Shown here piece after piece: positions 15,097-27,918 of a DNA stretch of 64,000 bases. Positions within the stretch are counted from its first letter, which is position 1. Each line of letters opens with the position of its first letter. The translations under genes and the position numbers were made by a program. The notes beneath the pieces are model-generated. The model was not told where the DNA came from and did no database searches. It was given only the letters and a program-made list of their open reading frames with translations. The DNA comes from Blastococcus tunisiensis (GTDB lineage: Bacteria > Actinomycetota > Actinomycetes > Mycobacteriales > Geodermatophilaceae). The stretch lies in assembly GCF_900112815.1 (NCBI RefSeq), contig NZ_FOND01000001.1, positions 218,816 through 282,815 of the forward strand, in the 5' to 3' direction.

Positions 15097-16137
15097 TCAG
15101 CCGGCCAGGCGCTTCATGGTCTCCACGGTGCTCAGCCGACCCTCGCGGCTGCCGTCCAGCGGCTGGAGCATGAGCGTGGAGACGCCGGCCTCGCGGAACG
15201 CGGCGATCCGCTCGGCGACGTGGGACTCCGGACCGATCAGCGACGACGCGCGCACCAGCTCGTCGGGGACGACGGCTGCCGCCTCGTCCTTCTTGCCGTC
15301 GAGGTAGAGGTCCTGGATCGTCCTCGCCTCGTCGGCGTACCCGTAGCGGACGGCGAGGTCGTTGTAGAAGTTCTTGCCGCGGGCGCCCATCCCGCCGATG
15401 TACAGCGCGAGCGCCGGCTTGACGAACTCCACCAGGCCGTCGACGTCGTCGCCGATCGCCACGGGGACCCCGGTGATGACCTGCAGCTCGCCGAGTTCGG
15501 GGTCGCGCTTGGCCTTGCCGGCGGCCAGCGAGTCCCCCCAGACCGAGGCGGCCTTCTCCGGCACGAAGAAGATCGGCTCCCATGCCTCGGCGATCTCGGC
15601 CGCCAGTTCGACGTTCTTCGGGCCGAGAGCGGCCAGCATGACCGGGATCCGCTCCCGGACGGGCGTGTTGATCAGCTTGAGCGGCTTGCCCAGGCCGGTG
15701 CCCTGATCGGCCGGCAGCGGGACGCTGTATTTCTTGCCCTGGTGGTCGAGGCGGTCGCGCCGCCACACCTGGCGGCAGATCTCGACGATCTCCCGGGTGC
15801 GCTGCAGGGGTGCGTCGTACGGGACGCCGTGCCAGCCCTCGATGACCTGCGGCCCGGAGGCGCCCAGGCCGAGGGTGAACCGTCCGCCGGAGACGAAGTC
15901 CAGGCCGGCCGCCGTCATCGCCGTGAGCGCCGGGGTGCGGCTGTAGATCGGGAAGATCGCGCTCAGCAGCTCGACCCGCTCGGTCACCGCCGCCAGGTAG
16001 CCGAGCTGGCTCACGGCGTCGAAGGTGTAGACCTCCGCCACGGCCGCGAGGTCGAGGCCCGCGGACTCGAGGTCGCGGATCTCTGCCGCCGTCTCCTGGA
16101 ACCCGCCGCTGTAACTGGCCTGGATGCCGATGCGCAC
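15097..16137 (-). CDS. LLM-class F420-dependent oxidoreductase
   Basis: 346 residues. The start MRIGIQASYSGG is the typical first beta strand of the luciferase-like TIM barrel, and GGRFTLGLGASGPQVIEGWHG is a typical signature. The GTG at 16137 is chosen because GAGGGA stands 6 bases ahead; the GTG at 16143 is the alternative. Such enzymes in actinobacteria usually take F420 rather than FMN; the substrate cannot be predicted. The gene is separate from the operon downstream, which has its own promoter. Confidence 0.88.
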   Translation of the reverse strand: MRIGIQASYSGGFQETAAEIRDLESAGLDLAAVAEVYTFDAVSQLGYLAAVTERVELLSAIFPIYSRTPALTAMTAAGLDFVSGGRFTLGLGASGPQVIEGWHGVPYDAPLQRTREIVEICRQVWRRDRLDHQGKKYSVPLPADQGTGLGKPLKLINTPVRERIPVMLAALGPKNVELAAEIAEAWEPIFFVPEKAASVWGDSLAAGKAKRDPELGELQVITGVPVAIGDDVDGLVEFVKPALALYIGGMGARGKNFYNDLAVRYGYADEARTIQDLYLDGKKDEAAAVVPDELVRASSLIGPESHVAERIAAFREAGVSTLMLQPLDGSREGRLSTVETMKRLAG

Positions 16138-16277
16138 GTGCACTCCCTCGGTCGCCCGGCGCCCTCGTCGGCGCCTGGCGCGCACGCTATCGGCTGCGGC
16201 CCGGAGGCTGACCCGGCGCCCGCTGTGAAGGAAGTCGGCGACTTCCATCGTTCGAGGCGGCCGAAGGCCATGGGGTC

Positions 16278-16493
16278 TCAGAGGGGGCGGACGGCCCCGA
16301 CGACCTCGGTGACCACCCGGACGCCGTCGACGTCCCCGGGCACCCGGGGAGCCGAGGCGGCGTCGGCGAGGTTCACCGTGAGCACGTAGCTGCTGTCCCG
16401 CCGGGACAGCCCGATCCCGACGACGCCCGGGTCTCCGGACAGGCGCGCGGCCAGCGCGCTCTTCGCGGCTCGCGCCGCGGCCCGGTCGGTCAT
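16278..16493 (-). CDS. small protein resembling the N-terminal segment of the adjacent protease
   Basis: 71 residues from the ATG at 16493 (a GTG at 16529 would add 12). After a short helix the pattern is [20 protein letters not shown], then a Pro/Val part ending VVGAVRPL. The protease encoded just upstream carries a matching pattern at residues ~36-85 ([20 protein letters not shown] ... VIGPVHAL). It could be a stand-alone inhibitor, folding helper or regulator of that protease. The pairing is seen; the function is inference. It has no signal peptide and no cysteines. Confidence 0.65.
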   Translation of the reverse strand: MTDRAAARAAKSALAARLSGDPGVVGIGLSRRDSSYVLTVNLADAASAPRVPGDVDGVRVVTEVVGAVRPL

Positions 16494-16562
16494 GTACCCA
16501 TCGTGCCCCGGCGGGGACGACGTGCGCACCCCCCCGGCGCACCGATCGGGTCAGAGGTCGGG

Positions 16563-17519
16563 TCAGAGGTCGGGGCACCACTCCACGCCGAGGACGGCCA
16601 GGACGGTGGCGAGCGGGTTCGCGAAGGTCACACCGGTCCCGGCGGAGCCGCCGGTCTCGCTGCCGGCGAAGAGCAGGGCCACCGGGGCGCGGTCGCGGCT
16701 GCGCCAGATCACCGAACCGCTGTCGCCGCCGGCGCTGAAGGGTCCGCCGCGTCCCTCGATCTCGATCTGGTCGTCGAACCGGTACACGGCCTCGTCGTAC
16801 TGGACGGCCACGCCGTCCACCTCCACCGCCGTGATCCGGCCCCGGGTGTGCCCGGTCGTGCGGCCCACCTTCTCCACGGCCTCGTCCGGGTCGACGTCCA
16901 GGCTGCCGGGGACGGCGCCCAGGAGGGGACCGCCCGGGAGATCCCCGGGCGTCGCGGGCACGTCCGCGTCCAGCAGGGCGACGGCCGCGTCGACGAGGTT
17001 CACCCCCGCCACCATGGGCTGGAAGGCGGTGAGGGTGGCCACGCGGTCGGCGGAGCCGCCGCCGTCGGCCGGCCCCGGTTGCCGCACCGCGTCGCCCGGG
17101 AACGCGGAGTTGCTGGCGGCGAGGACGTGGTTGTTGGACAGCATCGCCAACCCGGACGGCGTCCGGACGAAGCCGCCCAGCGTGCCCGCGCTGACCGCCT
17201 CGTGCGCCACCGACAGGCCGGGGCGCAGCGGACGGGTCCGCCGCCGGAGGTCGGTGGGGGAGGTCAGCGCGTGCACCGGCCCGATCACCTCGACGTCCAC
17301 CTCCTCCGCTGCAGCCCGCCCGAGGTCGGGGAGCAGCGCGCGGTCGGCGTCCCGCTGCAGCCGCACGGCCACGCGGGCGCCCGTGCGGCCGGCGCCCAGT
17401 CCGACCGCGACCCAGGGCCATGGGGCGTCACGCTCCCCGGCGGTGCTGCGGGCCTCGACCGCCGTCGGGAGGCGCTCGAGGATGCGGGCCTTGAGCTCGC
17501 GGGCGGCATCGGGGTCCAC
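16563..17519 (-). CDS. trypsin-like serine protease
   Basis: 318 residues from GTG with GGAGG four bases upstream. The chymotrypsin-fold triad is readable: H131 in LSNNHVLA, D177 in [11 protein letters not shown] and S267 in GGDSGS. An N-terminal segment of ~100 residues precedes the catalytic domain. No signal peptide or membrane anchor is visible, so it may act in the cytoplasm or leave by another route. The following small gene (70 bases downstream) looks related to its N-terminal segment. Substrate unknown. Confidence 0.85.
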   Translation of the reverse strand: MDPDAARELKARILERLPTAVEARSTAGERDAPWPWVAVGLGAGRTGARVAVRLQRDADRALLPDLGRAAAEEVDVEVIGPVHALTSPTDLRRRTRPLRPGLSVAHEAVSAGTLGGFVRTPSGLAMLSNNHVLAASNSAFPGDAVRQPGPADGGGSADRVATLTAFQPMVAGVNLVDAAVALLDADVPATPGDLPGGPLLGAVPGSLDVDPDEAVEKVGRTTGHTRGRITAVEVDGVAVQYDEAVYRFDDQIEIEGRGGPFSAGGDSGSVIWRSRDRAPVALLFAGSETGGSAGTGVTFANPLATVLAVLGVEWCPDL

Positions 17520-17759
17520 GGGGCCTCCAGTGCGGGGAAGGGGGTGCGGCCGACGCTAGGGGCCGGGTGCGACGTTCCCGGACGCCGCGCGGCGTACTCC
17601 CCGACCCGGCGAGTCCGGGGTAGCGTCCGCTCCGCTGCCGGATCCTCCGGAATGCGGCGCCGAGGGAAGAGAACCCGCCCCGGCGTCGTTCCTGCCGGAT
17701 GTGGCCCGCTCCGGTGGGTGACCGGCCGACCATGGGCTGCGTGTGTGAGGGACCCGGCT

Positions 17760-17788
17760 TTGACCGGCCCACGAGGCACGGGTATCGT
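17760..17788 (+). promoter_or_regulatory. str operon promoter (rpsL)
   Basis: TTGACC (17760-17765), a 17-base spacer and TATCGT (17783-17788) form the best promoter in the 620-base gap 17520-18140. The transcript would start near 17795 and have a leader of about 345 bases, unusually long. I saw no convincing gene in that gap; its last ~100 bases are rich in CA and poor in pairing. Confidence 0.7.
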
Positions 17789-18140
17789 GGTCTGCTGTGC
17801 CCAGGGTGCCCTGGGCCTGCTCCCGTTCGCGGTGCGCCTGGGTGGCCAGAGGCTGATGTCTCGCCGGTCGCCGGGGTCCACCTCCTGGCCGCGTGATCCA
17901 CGTGGTGGCCGGAAGGTGGCGACGCCGAGTCGCGAGGGGCGACCGATTCCGGTCCGACTTCCATCGGCCGGTCCTGGGAAGGGCGACACGCCCGACCGCG
18001 GGGGCCGGACGGTGCCGGGCGGCCAGAATGGGGCGGTCCGAGCAGGGCCGGCACCAGAGCGACACAGCAGGACAGCACGACCAGTCGTCAGCAGGAACCA
18101 GAGAGCACCACCCAGCGCAGGTAGGAGATCCAGGCCACCC

Positions 18141-18515
18141 ATGCCCACGATCAACCAGCTGGTCCGCAAGGGCCGCGAGGACAAGGTCGAGAAGACCAAG
18201 ACTCCGGCGCTGAAGGGTTCGCCCCAGCGCCGCGGAGTCTGCACGCGCGTCTACACGACGACGCCGAAGAAGCCGAACTCGGCGCTGCGCAAGGTCGCTC
18301 GCGTCCGCCTGACCAGTGGCATCGAGGTGACCGCCTACATCCCGGGCGTCGGCCACAACCTGCAGGAGCACTCGATGGTGCTCGTGCGCGGCGGCCGCGT
18401 GAAGGACCTGCCGGGCGTGCGCTACAAGATCATCCGTGGCTCGCTGGACACCCAGGGTGTCCGCAACCGCAAGCAGGCCCGCAGCCGTTACGGCGCGAAG
18501 AAGGAGAAGAGCTAA
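18141..18515 (+). CDS. rpsL: 30S ribosomal protein S12
   Basis: 124 residues, full length. S12 sits at the decoding centre. K43 (TTTPKKPNS) and K88 ([10 protein letters not shown]), the classic streptomycin-resistance positions, are both wild type. ATG follows GTAGGAG at 18121. First gene of the str operon; its stop overlaps the rpsG ATG by one base (TAATG). Confidence 0.98.
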   Translation: MPTINQLVRKGREDKVEKTKTPALKGSPQRRGVCTRVYTTTPKKPNSALRKVARVRLTSGIEVTAYIPGVGHNLQEHSMVLVRGGRVKDLPGVRYKIIRGSLDTQGVRNRKQARSRYGAKKEKS

Positions 18516-18985
18516 TGCCGCGCAAGGGCCCCGCGCCGAAGCGACCGCTGGTCGCCGACCCGGTGTACCAGTCGCCGCTGGTGACCCAGCTGGTGAACAA
18601 GGTGCTGGTCGACGGCAAGCGCTCGGTCGCCGAGGCGATCGTCTACGGCGCGCTCGAGGGCTGCCGCGCCAAGAGCGACACCGACCCGGTCGTGACGCTC
18701 AAGCGCGCCCTGGACAACGTCAAGCCGGCCCTGGAGGTCCGCAGCCGCCGTGTCGGTGGCGCGACCTACCAGGTCCCGGTCGAGGTCCGTCCCTCGCGCA
18801 GCACCACGCTCGGCCTGCGCTGGCTCATCCAGTACAGCCGCGCCCGTCGCGAGAAGACGATGACCGAGCGCCTGATGAACGAGCTGCTGGACGCGAGCAA
18901 CGGCCTCGGTGCCGCCGTGAAGCGGCGCGAGGACACGCACAAGATGGCCGAGTCGAACAAGGCCTTCGCGCACTACCGCTGGTAA
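18515..18985 (+). CDS. rpsG: 30S ribosomal protein S7
   Basis: 156 residues, the normal size, starting [11 protein letters not shown]7 nucleates assembly of the 30S head and in E. coli represses its own operon; whether that happens here cannot be seen. Translationally coupled to rpsL by a one-base overlap; fusA follows after 80 bases. Confidence 0.98.
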   Translation: MPRKGPAPKRPLVADPVYQSPLVTQLVNKVLVDGKRSVAEAIVYGALEGCRAKSDTDPVVTLKRALDNVKPALEVRSRRVGGATYQVPVEVRPSRSTTLGLRWLIQYSRARREKTMTERLMNELLDASNGLGAAVKRREDTHKMAESNKAFAHYRW

Positions 18986-19065
18986 CCACCGGCGCCCGCC
19001 GCCCGCGGGACCACCGGGCGACCCCCGGACACCCGCACGCGGACCCGAACGAAGAGGAGTAAGTC

Positions 19066-21162
<2,097 letters not shown>

Positions 21163-21264
21163 CACCGGCATCGGGCCCTGACCTGGTCAGGCCGCCCGCC
21201 GTCACCCAGCACCGCCCACCCCAAGAGCACGCACCACCTGCGTAACCACGAGGAGAGGAACCCA

Positions 21265-22458
21265 GTGGCCAAGGCCAAGTTCGAGCGGACCAAGCCGCAC
21301 GTCAACATCGGCACCATCGGGCACATCGACCACGGGAAGACGACGCTGACCGCGGCGATCACCAAGGTCCTGCACGACAAGTACCCGGACCTCAACGAGG
21401 CGTCCGCCTTCGACCAGATCGACAAGGCGCCCGAGGAGAAGGCCCGCGGCATCACGATCTCGATCGCGCACGTGGAGTACCAGACGGAGAACCGTCACTA
21501 CGCGCACGTCGACTGCCCCGGGCACGCCGACTACATCAAGAACATGATCACCGGTGCGGCGCAGATGGACGGCGCCATCCTCGTGGTCGCCGCCACCGAC
21601 GGCCCGATGCCGCAGACCAAGGAGCACGTGCTCCTGGCCCGCCAGGTCGGCGTCCCCTACATCGTGGTGGCCCTGAACAAGGCCGACATGGTGGACGACG
21701 AGGAGATCCTGGAGCTCGTCGAGCTCGAGGTCCGCGAGCTGCTCAGCGAGTACGAGTTCCCGGGCGACGACGTCCCCGTGGTCCGCGTCTCCGCGCTGAA
21801 GGCCCTCGAGGGCGACGCCGAGTGGGGCGACAAGCTCATGGAGCTGATGAACGCCGTCGACACCGCGATCCCGGAGCCGGAGCGCGACATCGACAAGCCG
21901 TTCCTCATGCCCGTCGAGGACGTCTTCACCATCACCGGCCGCGGCACCGTGGTGACCGGTCGTGTGGAGCGTGGCATCGTCAAGGTGTCCGAGGAGATCG
22001 AGATCGTCGGCATCCGTGAGAACTCGACCAAGACCACGGTCACCGGCGTCGAGATGTTCCGCAAGCTGCTCGACCAGGGCCAGGCCGGTGACAACGTCGG
22101 TCTGCTGCTGCGCGGCATCAAGCGCGAGGACGTCGAGCGCGGCCAGGTCGTCGTGAAGCCCGGTTCGATCACCCCGCACACCAACTTCGAGGGCTCGGTC
22201 TACATCCTCTCGAAGGACGAGGGTGGCCGTCACACGCCGTTCTTCAACAACTACCGTCCCCAGTTCTACTTCCGGACGACGGACGTGACCGGCGTCGTGA
22301 CCCTGCCCGCCGGCACCGAGATGGTCATGCCCGGCGACAACACCGAGATGACGGTGGAGCTCATCCAGCCCATCGCCATGGAGGAGGGCCTGAAGTTCGC
22401 CATCCGTGAGGGTGGTCGGACCGTGGGCGCCGGCCGGGTCACCAAGATCCTCAAGTAG
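21265..22458 (+). CDS. tuf: elongation factor Tu
   Basis: 397 residues from GTG with GAGGAGAGG upstream. The motifs [18 protein letters not shown] and NKADM mark the GTP site, followed by the two beta-barrel domains. It delivers aminoacyl-tRNA to the ribosome. It is the only tuf gene in the window and closes the str operon, followed by two tandem hairpins. Confidence 0.98.
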   Translation: MAKAKFERTKPHVNIGTIGHIDHGKTTLTAAITKVLHDKYPDLNEASAFDQIDKAPEEKARGITISIAHVEYQTENRHYAHVDCPGHADYIKNMITGAAQMDGAILVVAATDGPMPQTKEHVLLARQVGVPYIVVALNKADMVDDEEILELVELEVRELLSEYEFPGDDVPVVRVSALKALEGDAEWGDKLMELMNAVDTAIPEPERDIDKPFLMPVEDVFTITGRGTVVTGRVERGIVKVSEEIEIVGIRENSTKTTVTGVEMFRKLLDQGQAGDNVGLLLRGIKREDVERGQVVVKPGSITPHTNFEGSVYILSKDEGGRHTPFFNNYRPQFYFRTTDVTGVVTLPAGTEMVMPGDNTEMTVELIQPIAMEEGLKFAIREGGRTVGAGRVTKILK

Positions 22459-22465
22459 CACCCCC

Positions 22466-22528
22466 GGTGGGCGGCGGCCGCAGGCCGGCCGCCGCCCACC
22501 CCGGGTCCGGGCCCACCCGCCCGGACCC
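22466..22528 (+). terminator. tandem hairpin terminator after tuf
   Basis: A 14-bp perfect stem (22466-22479 with 22487-22500) is followed directly by a second 10-bp stem (22503-22512 with 22519-22528). Together they divide the str operon from the S10 operon. No clear promoter was found between them and rpsJ, so part of the transcription may read through. Confidence 0.75.
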
Positions 22529-22590
22529 ACCCCCGGGTCAGCAGACCCACTCGAACTTTCACAACCGATCGGCAGGAGCAGAAGACAGCG

Positions 22591-22896
22591 ATGGCGGGAC
22601 AGAAGATCCGCATCCGGCTGAAGGCCTACGACCACGAGGCGATCGATGCCTCGGCGCGACGCATCGTGGAGACGGTCACCAAGACCGGAGCCCGAGTGGT
22701 CGGCCCCGTGCCGCTGCCGACGGAGAAGAACGTGTACGCGGTGATCCGTTCGCCGCACAAGTACAAGGACTCGTTCGAGCACTTCGAGATGCGCACGCAC
22801 AAGCGGCTCATCGACATCCTCGACCCGACGCCGAAGACGGTGGATGCGCTCATGCGCATCGATCTGCCGGCCTCGGTCGACGTCAACATTCAGTAA
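22591..22896 (+). CDS. rpsJ: 30S ribosomal protein S10
   Basis: 101 residues, full length ([19 protein letters not shown]). S10 belongs to the 30S head and is also the NusE partner of antitermination complexes. First gene of the S10 operon, with GGCAGGAG upstream of the ATG. rplC follows after 15 bases. Confidence 0.98.
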   Translation: MAGQKIRIRLKAYDHEAIDASARRIVETVTKTGARVVGPVPLPTEKNVYAVIRSPHKYKDSFEHFEMRTHKRLIDILDPTPKTVDALMRIDLPASVDVNIQ

Positions 22897-22911
22897 GGGC
22901 AGTCAGCAGAC

Positions 22912-23577
22912 ATGGCGAGCACATTTCGCGGTCTCCTCGGCGAGAAGCTGGGGATGACCCAGGTTTTCGACGAGAACAACCGTCTCGTGCCGGTGACCGT
23001 CGTCAAGGCGGGCCCGTGTGTGGTGACCCAGGTGCGCACCCCGGAGGTGGACGGCTACTCGGCCCTCCAGCTCGGGTTCGGCGAGATCGACCCGCGCAAG
23101 GTGAACAAGCCCGAGGGTGGGCACTTCACCAAGGCGGGCGTCACGCCGCGGCGGCACCTGGTGGAACTGCGCACCGAGGACGCCGGCGACTACACGGTCG
23201 GCCAGGAGCTGACCGCCGACGTGTTCGACGGCGTGGCCAAGGTCGACGTCATCGGCACCAGCAAGGGCAAGGGCACCGCCGGCGTCATGAAGCGTCACGG
23301 CTTCAAGGGCCTCGGCGCGTCGCACGGCACCCAGCGCAAGCACCGGTCGCCCGGTTCCATCGGTGGCGCGTCCACCCCGGGCCGCGTGTTCAAGGGCCTG
23401 AAGATGGCCGGTCGCATGGGTGCGGTCAAGACGACCACGCTCTCGCTGGTCGTGCACAAGGTCGACGCGGAGCGCGGGCTCATCCTGATCAAGGGTGCGG
23501 TCCCCGGTCCCAAGGGTGGCCTGCTCCTCGTCCGTTCCGCGGTCAAGGGCGGCCCCGTGGGGAGTGACAAGAAGTGA
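22912..23577 (+). CDS. rplC: 50S ribosomal protein L3
   Basis: 221 residues, usual length for actinobacteria, with the long loop that reaches the peptidyl-transferase centre ([19 protein letters not shown] region). The stop overlaps the rplD GTG (GTGA), so L3 and L4 are coupled. Confidence 0.98.
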   Translation: MASTFRGLLGEKLGMTQVFDENNRLVPVTVVKAGPCVVTQVRTPEVDGYSALQLGFGEIDPRKVNKPEGGHFTKAGVTPRRHLVELRTEDAGDYTVGQELTADVFDGVAKVDVIGTSKGKGTAGVMKRHGFKGLGASHGTQRKHRSPGSIGGASTPGRVFKGLKMAGRMGAVKTTTLSLVVHKVDAERGLILIKGAVPGPKGGLLLVRSAVKGGPVGSDKK

Positions 23578-24545
23578 GCCAGTCCATCGACACGCGGACC
23601 GACCGCCAGGTCGACGTCCGCACCCCGGCGGGGGAGACCTCCGGCAGCGTGACGCTGCCCGGTGAGCTCTTCGACGCCAACGCGAACGTCTCGCTGATGC
23701 ACCAGGTGGTCGTGGCCCAGCTGGCCGCGGCCCGCCAGGGCACGCACTCGACCAAGTCGCGCGGCCAGGTGAGCGGTGGTGGCGCCAAGCCGTACCGCCA
23801 GAAGGGCACCGGCCGGGCCCGTCAGGGCTCGACCCGCGCGCCGCAGTTCGCCGGCGGTGGCATCGTCCACGGCCCGACGCCGCGTGACTACACGAAGAAG
23901 ACCCCGAAGAAGATGAAGGCCGCCGCGCTGCGCGGAGCCCTCTCCGACCGGGCCCGCGAGGGCCGGGTGCACGTCGTCTCCGCCTTCGTCGACGGGGACG
24001 CCCCGAAGACCAAGACGGCCCTGGCCACGCTCAACGCGGTGACCCAGGCCAAGCGGGTCCTCGTCGTGCTGGACCGGGACGACGTCCTCAACTGGGTCAG
24101 CCTGCGCAACGCGCCGCAGGTGCACCTGATCGAGGCCGGTCAGCTCAACACCTACGACGTGCTGGTGGCCGACGAGGTCGTCTTCACCGAGACCGCGCTC
24201 GCCGAGTACGTGGCCGGACCGGCGAAGGGCAAGGGCGGTGTGCTGCCCGACCTCGCCACCCGCGAGACCCCGGGCGGCATCGCCTCGGTCGCCCCGGCCG
24301 AGGGCGAGGGCACCGTCGAGACCGGCACCGCGGCCGAGACCCCGACGGGGAAGGCTCCGGCCAAGAAGGCCGTTGCCAAGAAGACGGCGGCGAAGAAGGC
24401 CGCCGCGGCCGAGGACCCTGCTCCGGCCACGCCGGCCGAGGCCGCCAAGGCCCCGGTCGAGCAGGCCGAGGCCGCCGACGCCGGGCCGGACGCCACCGCG
24501 CCCAGCGAGGACGGCACCACCGAGACCACCGAGGAGAAGGCATGA
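23574..24545 (+). CDS. rplD: 50S ribosomal protein L4 with long disordered C-terminal tail
   Basis: 323 residues; the normal L4 fold ends near residue 221 ([12 protein letters not shown]). The extra ~100 residues are first Lys/Ala-rich ([16 protein letters not shown]), then acidic and rich in Ala, Pro, Thr and Glu. L4 lines the peptide exit tunnel and is an assembly protein. The reading frame is confirmed by the ATGA overlap with rplW at the extreme end, so the tail is truly translated. GTG start overlaps rplC. Confidence 0.95.
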   Translation: MSQSIDTRTDRQVDVRTPAGETSGSVTLPGELFDANANVSLMHQVVVAQLAAARQGTHSTKSRGQVSGGGAKPYRQKGTGRARQGSTRAPQFAGGGIVHGPTPRDYTKKTPKKMKAAALRGALSDRAREGRVHVVSAFVDGDAPKTKTALATLNAVTQAKRVLVVLDRDDVLNWVSLRNAPQVHLIEAGQLNTYDVLVADEVVFTETALAEYVAGPAKGKGGVLPDLATRETPGGIASVAPAEGEGTVETGTAAETPTGKAPAKKAVAKKTAAKKAAAAEDPAPATPAEAAKAPVEQAEAADAGPDATAPSEDGTTETTEEKA

Positions 24546-24844
24546 GCGTCCGCGACCCCCGGGACGTCCTGCTCGCCCCGGTCATCTCGGAGAAGAGCTA
24601 CGGGCTGCTCGACGGCAACCAGTACACGTTCATCGTGCTGCCCGAGGCGAACAAGACGCAGATCAAGATCGCTGTCGAGCAGATCTTCAACGTGAAGGTC
24701 CTCGGCGTGAACACGATCAACCGTCAGGGCAAGCGCAAGCGCAGCCGTGGCACGCAGATGGGCAAGCGCAAGGACACCAAGCGCGCCATCGTCTCCGTCG
24801 CCCCCGGCGACCGCATCGAGATCTTCGGCGGCCCGGGCGCCTGA
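24542..24844 (+). CDS. rplW: 50S ribosomal protein L23
   Basis: 100 residues, normal size. L23 sits at the tunnel exit and is the docking point for trigger factor and SRP. ATG overlaps the rplD stop; 52 bases separate it from rplB. Confidence 0.98.
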   Translation: MSVRDPRDVLLAPVISEKSYGLLDGNQYTFIVLPEANKTQIKIAVEQIFNVKVLGVNTINRQGKRKRSRGTQMGKRKDTKRAIVSVAPGDRIEIFGGPGA

Positions 24845-24896
24845 CCGCGCCCGACCCCCGACCGGACCAGAGAGAACAGACAGGGACTCACGACCC

Positions 24897-25730
24897 ATGG
24901 CTATCCGCAAGTACAAGCCGACGACGCCGGGCCGCCGCGGCTCCAGCGTCGCCGACTTCGCCGAGGTCACCCGCGACCATCCCGAGAAGTCGCTGGTCCG
25001 GCCGCTGCACGGCCGCGGTGGACGCAACGTCCACGGCAAGGTCACCGCTCGCCACCAGGGCGGTGGTCACAAGCGCGCCTACCGGCTGATCGACTTCCGC
25101 CGGGCGGACAAGGACGGCGTGCCGGCGAAGGTCGCGCACATCGAGTACGACCCGAACCGCACCTCGCGGATCGCGCTGCTGCACTACGCCGACGGGGAGA
25201 AGCGCTACATCCTCGCCCCGGCGCGGCTGAAGCAGGGCGACACGGTGGAGTGCGGCCCCTCGGCCGACATCAAGCCGGGCAACAACCTGCCGCTGCGGAA
25301 CATCCCCGTCGGCACGGTCATCCACGCCATCGAGCTCCGTCCCGGTGGCGGTGCGAAGATCGCGCGCTCGGCCGGCACCAGCGTCCAGCTGGTGGCCCGC
25401 GAGGGCCGCTTCGCCCAGCTGCGCATGCCCTCGGGCGAGATCCGCAACGTCGACGTGCGCTGCCGCGCCACCGTCGGCGAGGTGGGCAACGCCGAGCAGT
25501 CCAACATCAACTGGGGCAAGGCCGGCCGCATGCGGTGGAAGGGCAAGCGCCCGACCGTCCGCGGTGTGGCGATGAACCCGGTCGACCACCCGCACGGTGG
25601 TGGTGAGGGCAAGACCTCCGGTGGTCGCCACCCGGTGAACCCGAAGGGCAAGCCGGAGGGCCGGACGCGCAAGCGGAAGGCCAGTGACGCCCTGATCGTG
25701 CGCCGCCGGCGCGCCAACAAGAAGCGCTGA
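24897..25730 (+). CDS. rplB: 50S ribosomal protein L2
   Basis: 277 residues from the ATG at 24897 ([15 protein letters not shown]). L2 is needed for subunit joining and peptidyl transfer; the conserved C-terminal stretch [13 protein letters not shown] contains the essential His. The longer open frame back to 24747 is rplW read in another frame. Confidence 0.98.
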   Translation: MAIRKYKPTTPGRRGSSVADFAEVTRDHPEKSLVRPLHGRGGRNVHGKVTARHQGGGHKRAYRLIDFRRADKDGVPAKVAHIEYDPNRTSRIALLHYADGEKRYILAPARLKQGDTVECGPSADIKPGNNLPLRNIPVGTVIHAIELRPGGGAKIARSAGTSVQLVAREGRFAQLRMPSGEIRNVDVRCRATVGEVGNAEQSNINWGKAGRMRWKGKRPTVRGVAMNPVDHPHGGGEGKTSGGRHPVNPKGKPEGRTRKRKASDALIVRRRRANKKR

Positions 25731-25751
25731 GCGGGATAGGAGCCGACAGAC

Positions 25752-26033
25752 ATGCCACGCAGCCTGAAGAAGGGCCCGTTCGTCGACGACCACCTGCTCA
25801 AGAAGGTGGACGCCCAGAACGAGAAGGGCACCAAGAACGTGATCCGCACCTGGTCACGCCGCTCGACGATCATCCCGGACATGCTGGGTCACACCCTGGC
25901 GGTGCACGACGGCCGCAAGCACGTCCCGGTGTTCGTGACCGAGGCGATGGTCGGGCACAAGCTCGGCGAGTTCGCCCCCACGCGCACGTTCCGTGGGCAC
26001 ATCAAGGACGACCGCCGCTCGCGGCGGGGCTGA
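25752..26033 (+). CDS. rpsS: 30S ribosomal protein S19
   Basis: 93 residues, full length, starting [13 protein letters not shown]19 pairs with S13 in the 30S head near the A-site tRNA. Lies 21 bases after rplB and 21 before rplV. Confidence 0.98.
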   Translation: MPRSLKKGPFVDDHLLKKVDAQNEKGTKNVIRTWSRRSTIIPDMLGHTLAVHDGRKHVPVFVTEAMVGHKLGEFAPTRTFRGHIKDDRRSRRG

Positions 26034-26054
26034 CCAGGTAGAGAGAGACTGAAG

Positions 26055-26534
26055 ATGACTTCCCAGTTGGGACAGGAGGCACCGGTCGCCCGGGCTACGG
26101 CCCGGTTCGTCCGCGTGACCCCGATGAAGGCTCGGCGGGTGGTGGACCTGGTCCGCTACCTGCCGACCGACGAGGCACTCGCTCTGCTGCGCTTCGCCCC
26201 GCAGAGCGCCAGCGAGCCGGTGGCCAAGGTCGTCGCCAGCGCGGTGGCCAACGCCGAGCACAACCTGCAGCTGGACCCGGCCGCCCTGGTGGTCAGCGCC
26301 GCCTACGTGGACGAGGGCCCCACCCTGAAGCGGATCCGTCCGCGTGCCCAGGGACGGGCGTTCCGCATCAACAAGCGGACCAGCCACATCACCATCGAGG
26401 TGAGCGAGGTCGCCACCAGCGACGTCCTCGCCAAGAAGTCGCGCAAGGCCCGCCGGGACACCGGCCAGTCCGGCCCGGCGACGCAGCAGGCAGGCAACCA
26501 GTCCAGGGGCAACACGAGGGGAGGGACCCGCTAG
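26055..26534 (+). CDS. rplV: 50S ribosomal protein L22
   Basis: 159 residues; the L22 core (about 115 residues, with the tunnel hairpin around [14 protein letters not shown]) is followed by a ~35-residue polar tail rich in Gln, Ser, Gly and Asn. The tunnel hairpin carries macrolide-resistance sites in other bacteria; nothing unusual is seen. Stop TAG overlaps the rpsC GTG by one base. Confidence 0.97.
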   Translation: MTSQLGQEAPVARATARFVRVTPMKARRVVDLVRYLPTDEALALLRFAPQSASEPVAKVVASAVANAEHNLQLDPAALVVSAAYVDEGPTLKRIRPRAQGRAFRINKRTSHITIEVSEVATSDVLAKKSRKARRDTGQSGPATQQAGNQSRGNTRGGTR

Positions 26535-27499
26535 TGGGTCAGAAGGTCAACCCGCACGGGTTCCGGCTCGGGATCACCACCGACTACAAGTCCCGGTGGT
26601 ACGCGGACAAGCTGTACAAGGACTACGTCAAGGAAGACGTCGCGATCCGCAAGCTCATGTCCAAGGGCATGGAGCGGGCCGGCATCTCCAAGGTCGAGAT
26701 CGAGCGCACCCGCGACCGGGTCCGCGTCGACATCCACACCGCCCGGCCGGGCATCGTCATCGGCCGTCGCGGTGCGGAGGCCGACCGCATCCGCGGCGAG
26801 CTGGAGAAGCTCACCGGCAAGCAGGTGCAGCTGAACATCCTCGAGGTCAAGAACCCCGAGTCCGACGCGCAGCTGGTCGCCCAGGGCGTCGCCGAGCAGC
26901 TCTCCAGCCGGGTCAGCTTCCGTCGTGCCATGCGCAAGGCCATGCAGTCGGCTCAGCGCAGCCCGCAGGTCAAGGGCATCCGGGTGCAGTGCTCGGGTCG
27001 CCTGGGTGGCACCGAGATGAGCCGGTCGGAGTTCTACCGCGAGGGTCGTGTGCCGCTGCACACGCTGCGCGCGAACATCGACTACGGCATCTACGAGGCC
27101 CGCACCACCTTCGGCCGCATCGGCGTGAAGGTGTGGATCTACAAGGGCGACGTCAGCGGATCGCGCGCCGAGCGCGCGGCCCTGGAGGCGCTCGCCGACC
27201 GCCAGCAGCGTCGTGAGCGGGCCCAGCGCCCGCAGCGTCGTTCCGGGTCCTCCGGCACGACCGCCGGCGGCACCGAGGCCGGTCGCGCCGCGGCCGAGAC
27301 CCCCACCACGGGGCCGGCTGCCGACGCCACCGAGACCGCTCCGGTCGCGCAGACCTCCGGCGAGTCCACCGCCGAGCAGACCGTCGCCGAGGCCGCCGGC
27401 CCGGAGGCCACCTCTGCCGCGGAGAACGTGGCCGCGGGGACGACGGCCACCGACACGACGGCCACCGAGACCACCACCACCGACGAGCAGGGGAGCTGA
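26534..27499 (+). CDS. rpsC: 30S ribosomal protein S3 with long disordered tail
   Basis: 321 residues; the KH domain and S3 C-terminal domain end near residue 235 ([14 protein letters not shown]). The last ~85 residues are low-complexity Thr/Ala/Glu-rich and acidic (ending [13 protein letters not shown]), longer than in most actinobacteria. S3 forms part of the mRNA entry channel and helicase. GTG start. Confidence 0.96.
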   Translation: MGQKVNPHGFRLGITTDYKSRWYADKLYKDYVKEDVAIRKLMSKGMERAGISKVEIERTRDRVRVDIHTARPGIVIGRRGAEADRIRGELEKLTGKQVQLNILEVKNPESDAQLVAQGVAEQLSSRVSFRRAMRKAMQSAQRSPQVKGIRVQCSGRLGGTEMSRSEFYREGRVPLHTLRANIDYGIYEARTTFGRIGVKVWIYKGDVSGSRAERAALEALADRQQRRERAQRPQRRSGSSGTTAGGTEAGRAAAETPTTGPAADATETAPVAQTSGESTAEQTVAEAAGPEATSAAENVAAGTTATDTTATETTTTDEQGS

Positions 27500-27501
27500 C
27501 C

Positions 27502-27918
27502 GTGCTGATCCCACGGCGCGTCAAGCACCGCAAGCAGCACCACCCCGACCGTGGCGGCCGGGCCAAGGGCGGCACCGCGATCAACTTCGGTGAGTACGCG
27601 ATCCAGGCGCTCGAGCCGGCCTACGTGACCAACCGGCAGATCGAGTCCGCCCGTATCGCCATGACCCGGCACATCAAGCGTGGCGGAAAGGTGTGGATCT
27701 CTATCTACCCGGACCGTCCGCTGACCAAGAAGCCCGCCGAGACCCGCATGGGTTCCGGTAAGGGTTCGCCGGAGTGGTGGGTCGCGAACGTCAAGCCCGG
27801 GCGCATCATGTTCGAGCTCTCGGGTGTCGCCGAGCCGGTGGCCCGCGAGGCCATGCGCCGCGCGATCCACAAGCTCCCCATGAAGTGCCGCTTCATCACC
27901 CGTGAAGGAGAGGTGTGA
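27502..27918 (+). CDS. rplP: 50S ribosomal protein L16
   Basis: 138 residues, normal size, from a GTG two bases after the rpsC stop. L16 is a late-assembly protein at the A-site side of the peptidyl-transferase centre. Its stop forms TGATG with the rpmC ATG. Confidence 0.98.
   Translation: MLIPRRVKHRKQHHPDRGGRAKGGTAINFGEYAIQALEPAYVTNRQIESARIAMTRHIKRGGKVWISIYPDRPLTKKPAETRMGSGKGSPEWWVANVKPGRIMFELSGVAEPVAREAMRRAIHKLPMKCRFITREGEV

Noticed and set aside
17520-18140. Possible small genes in the gap before rpsL
   Set aside because: Open frames on both strands overlap each other, have no ribosome site and run through the rpsL promoter; treated as leader.
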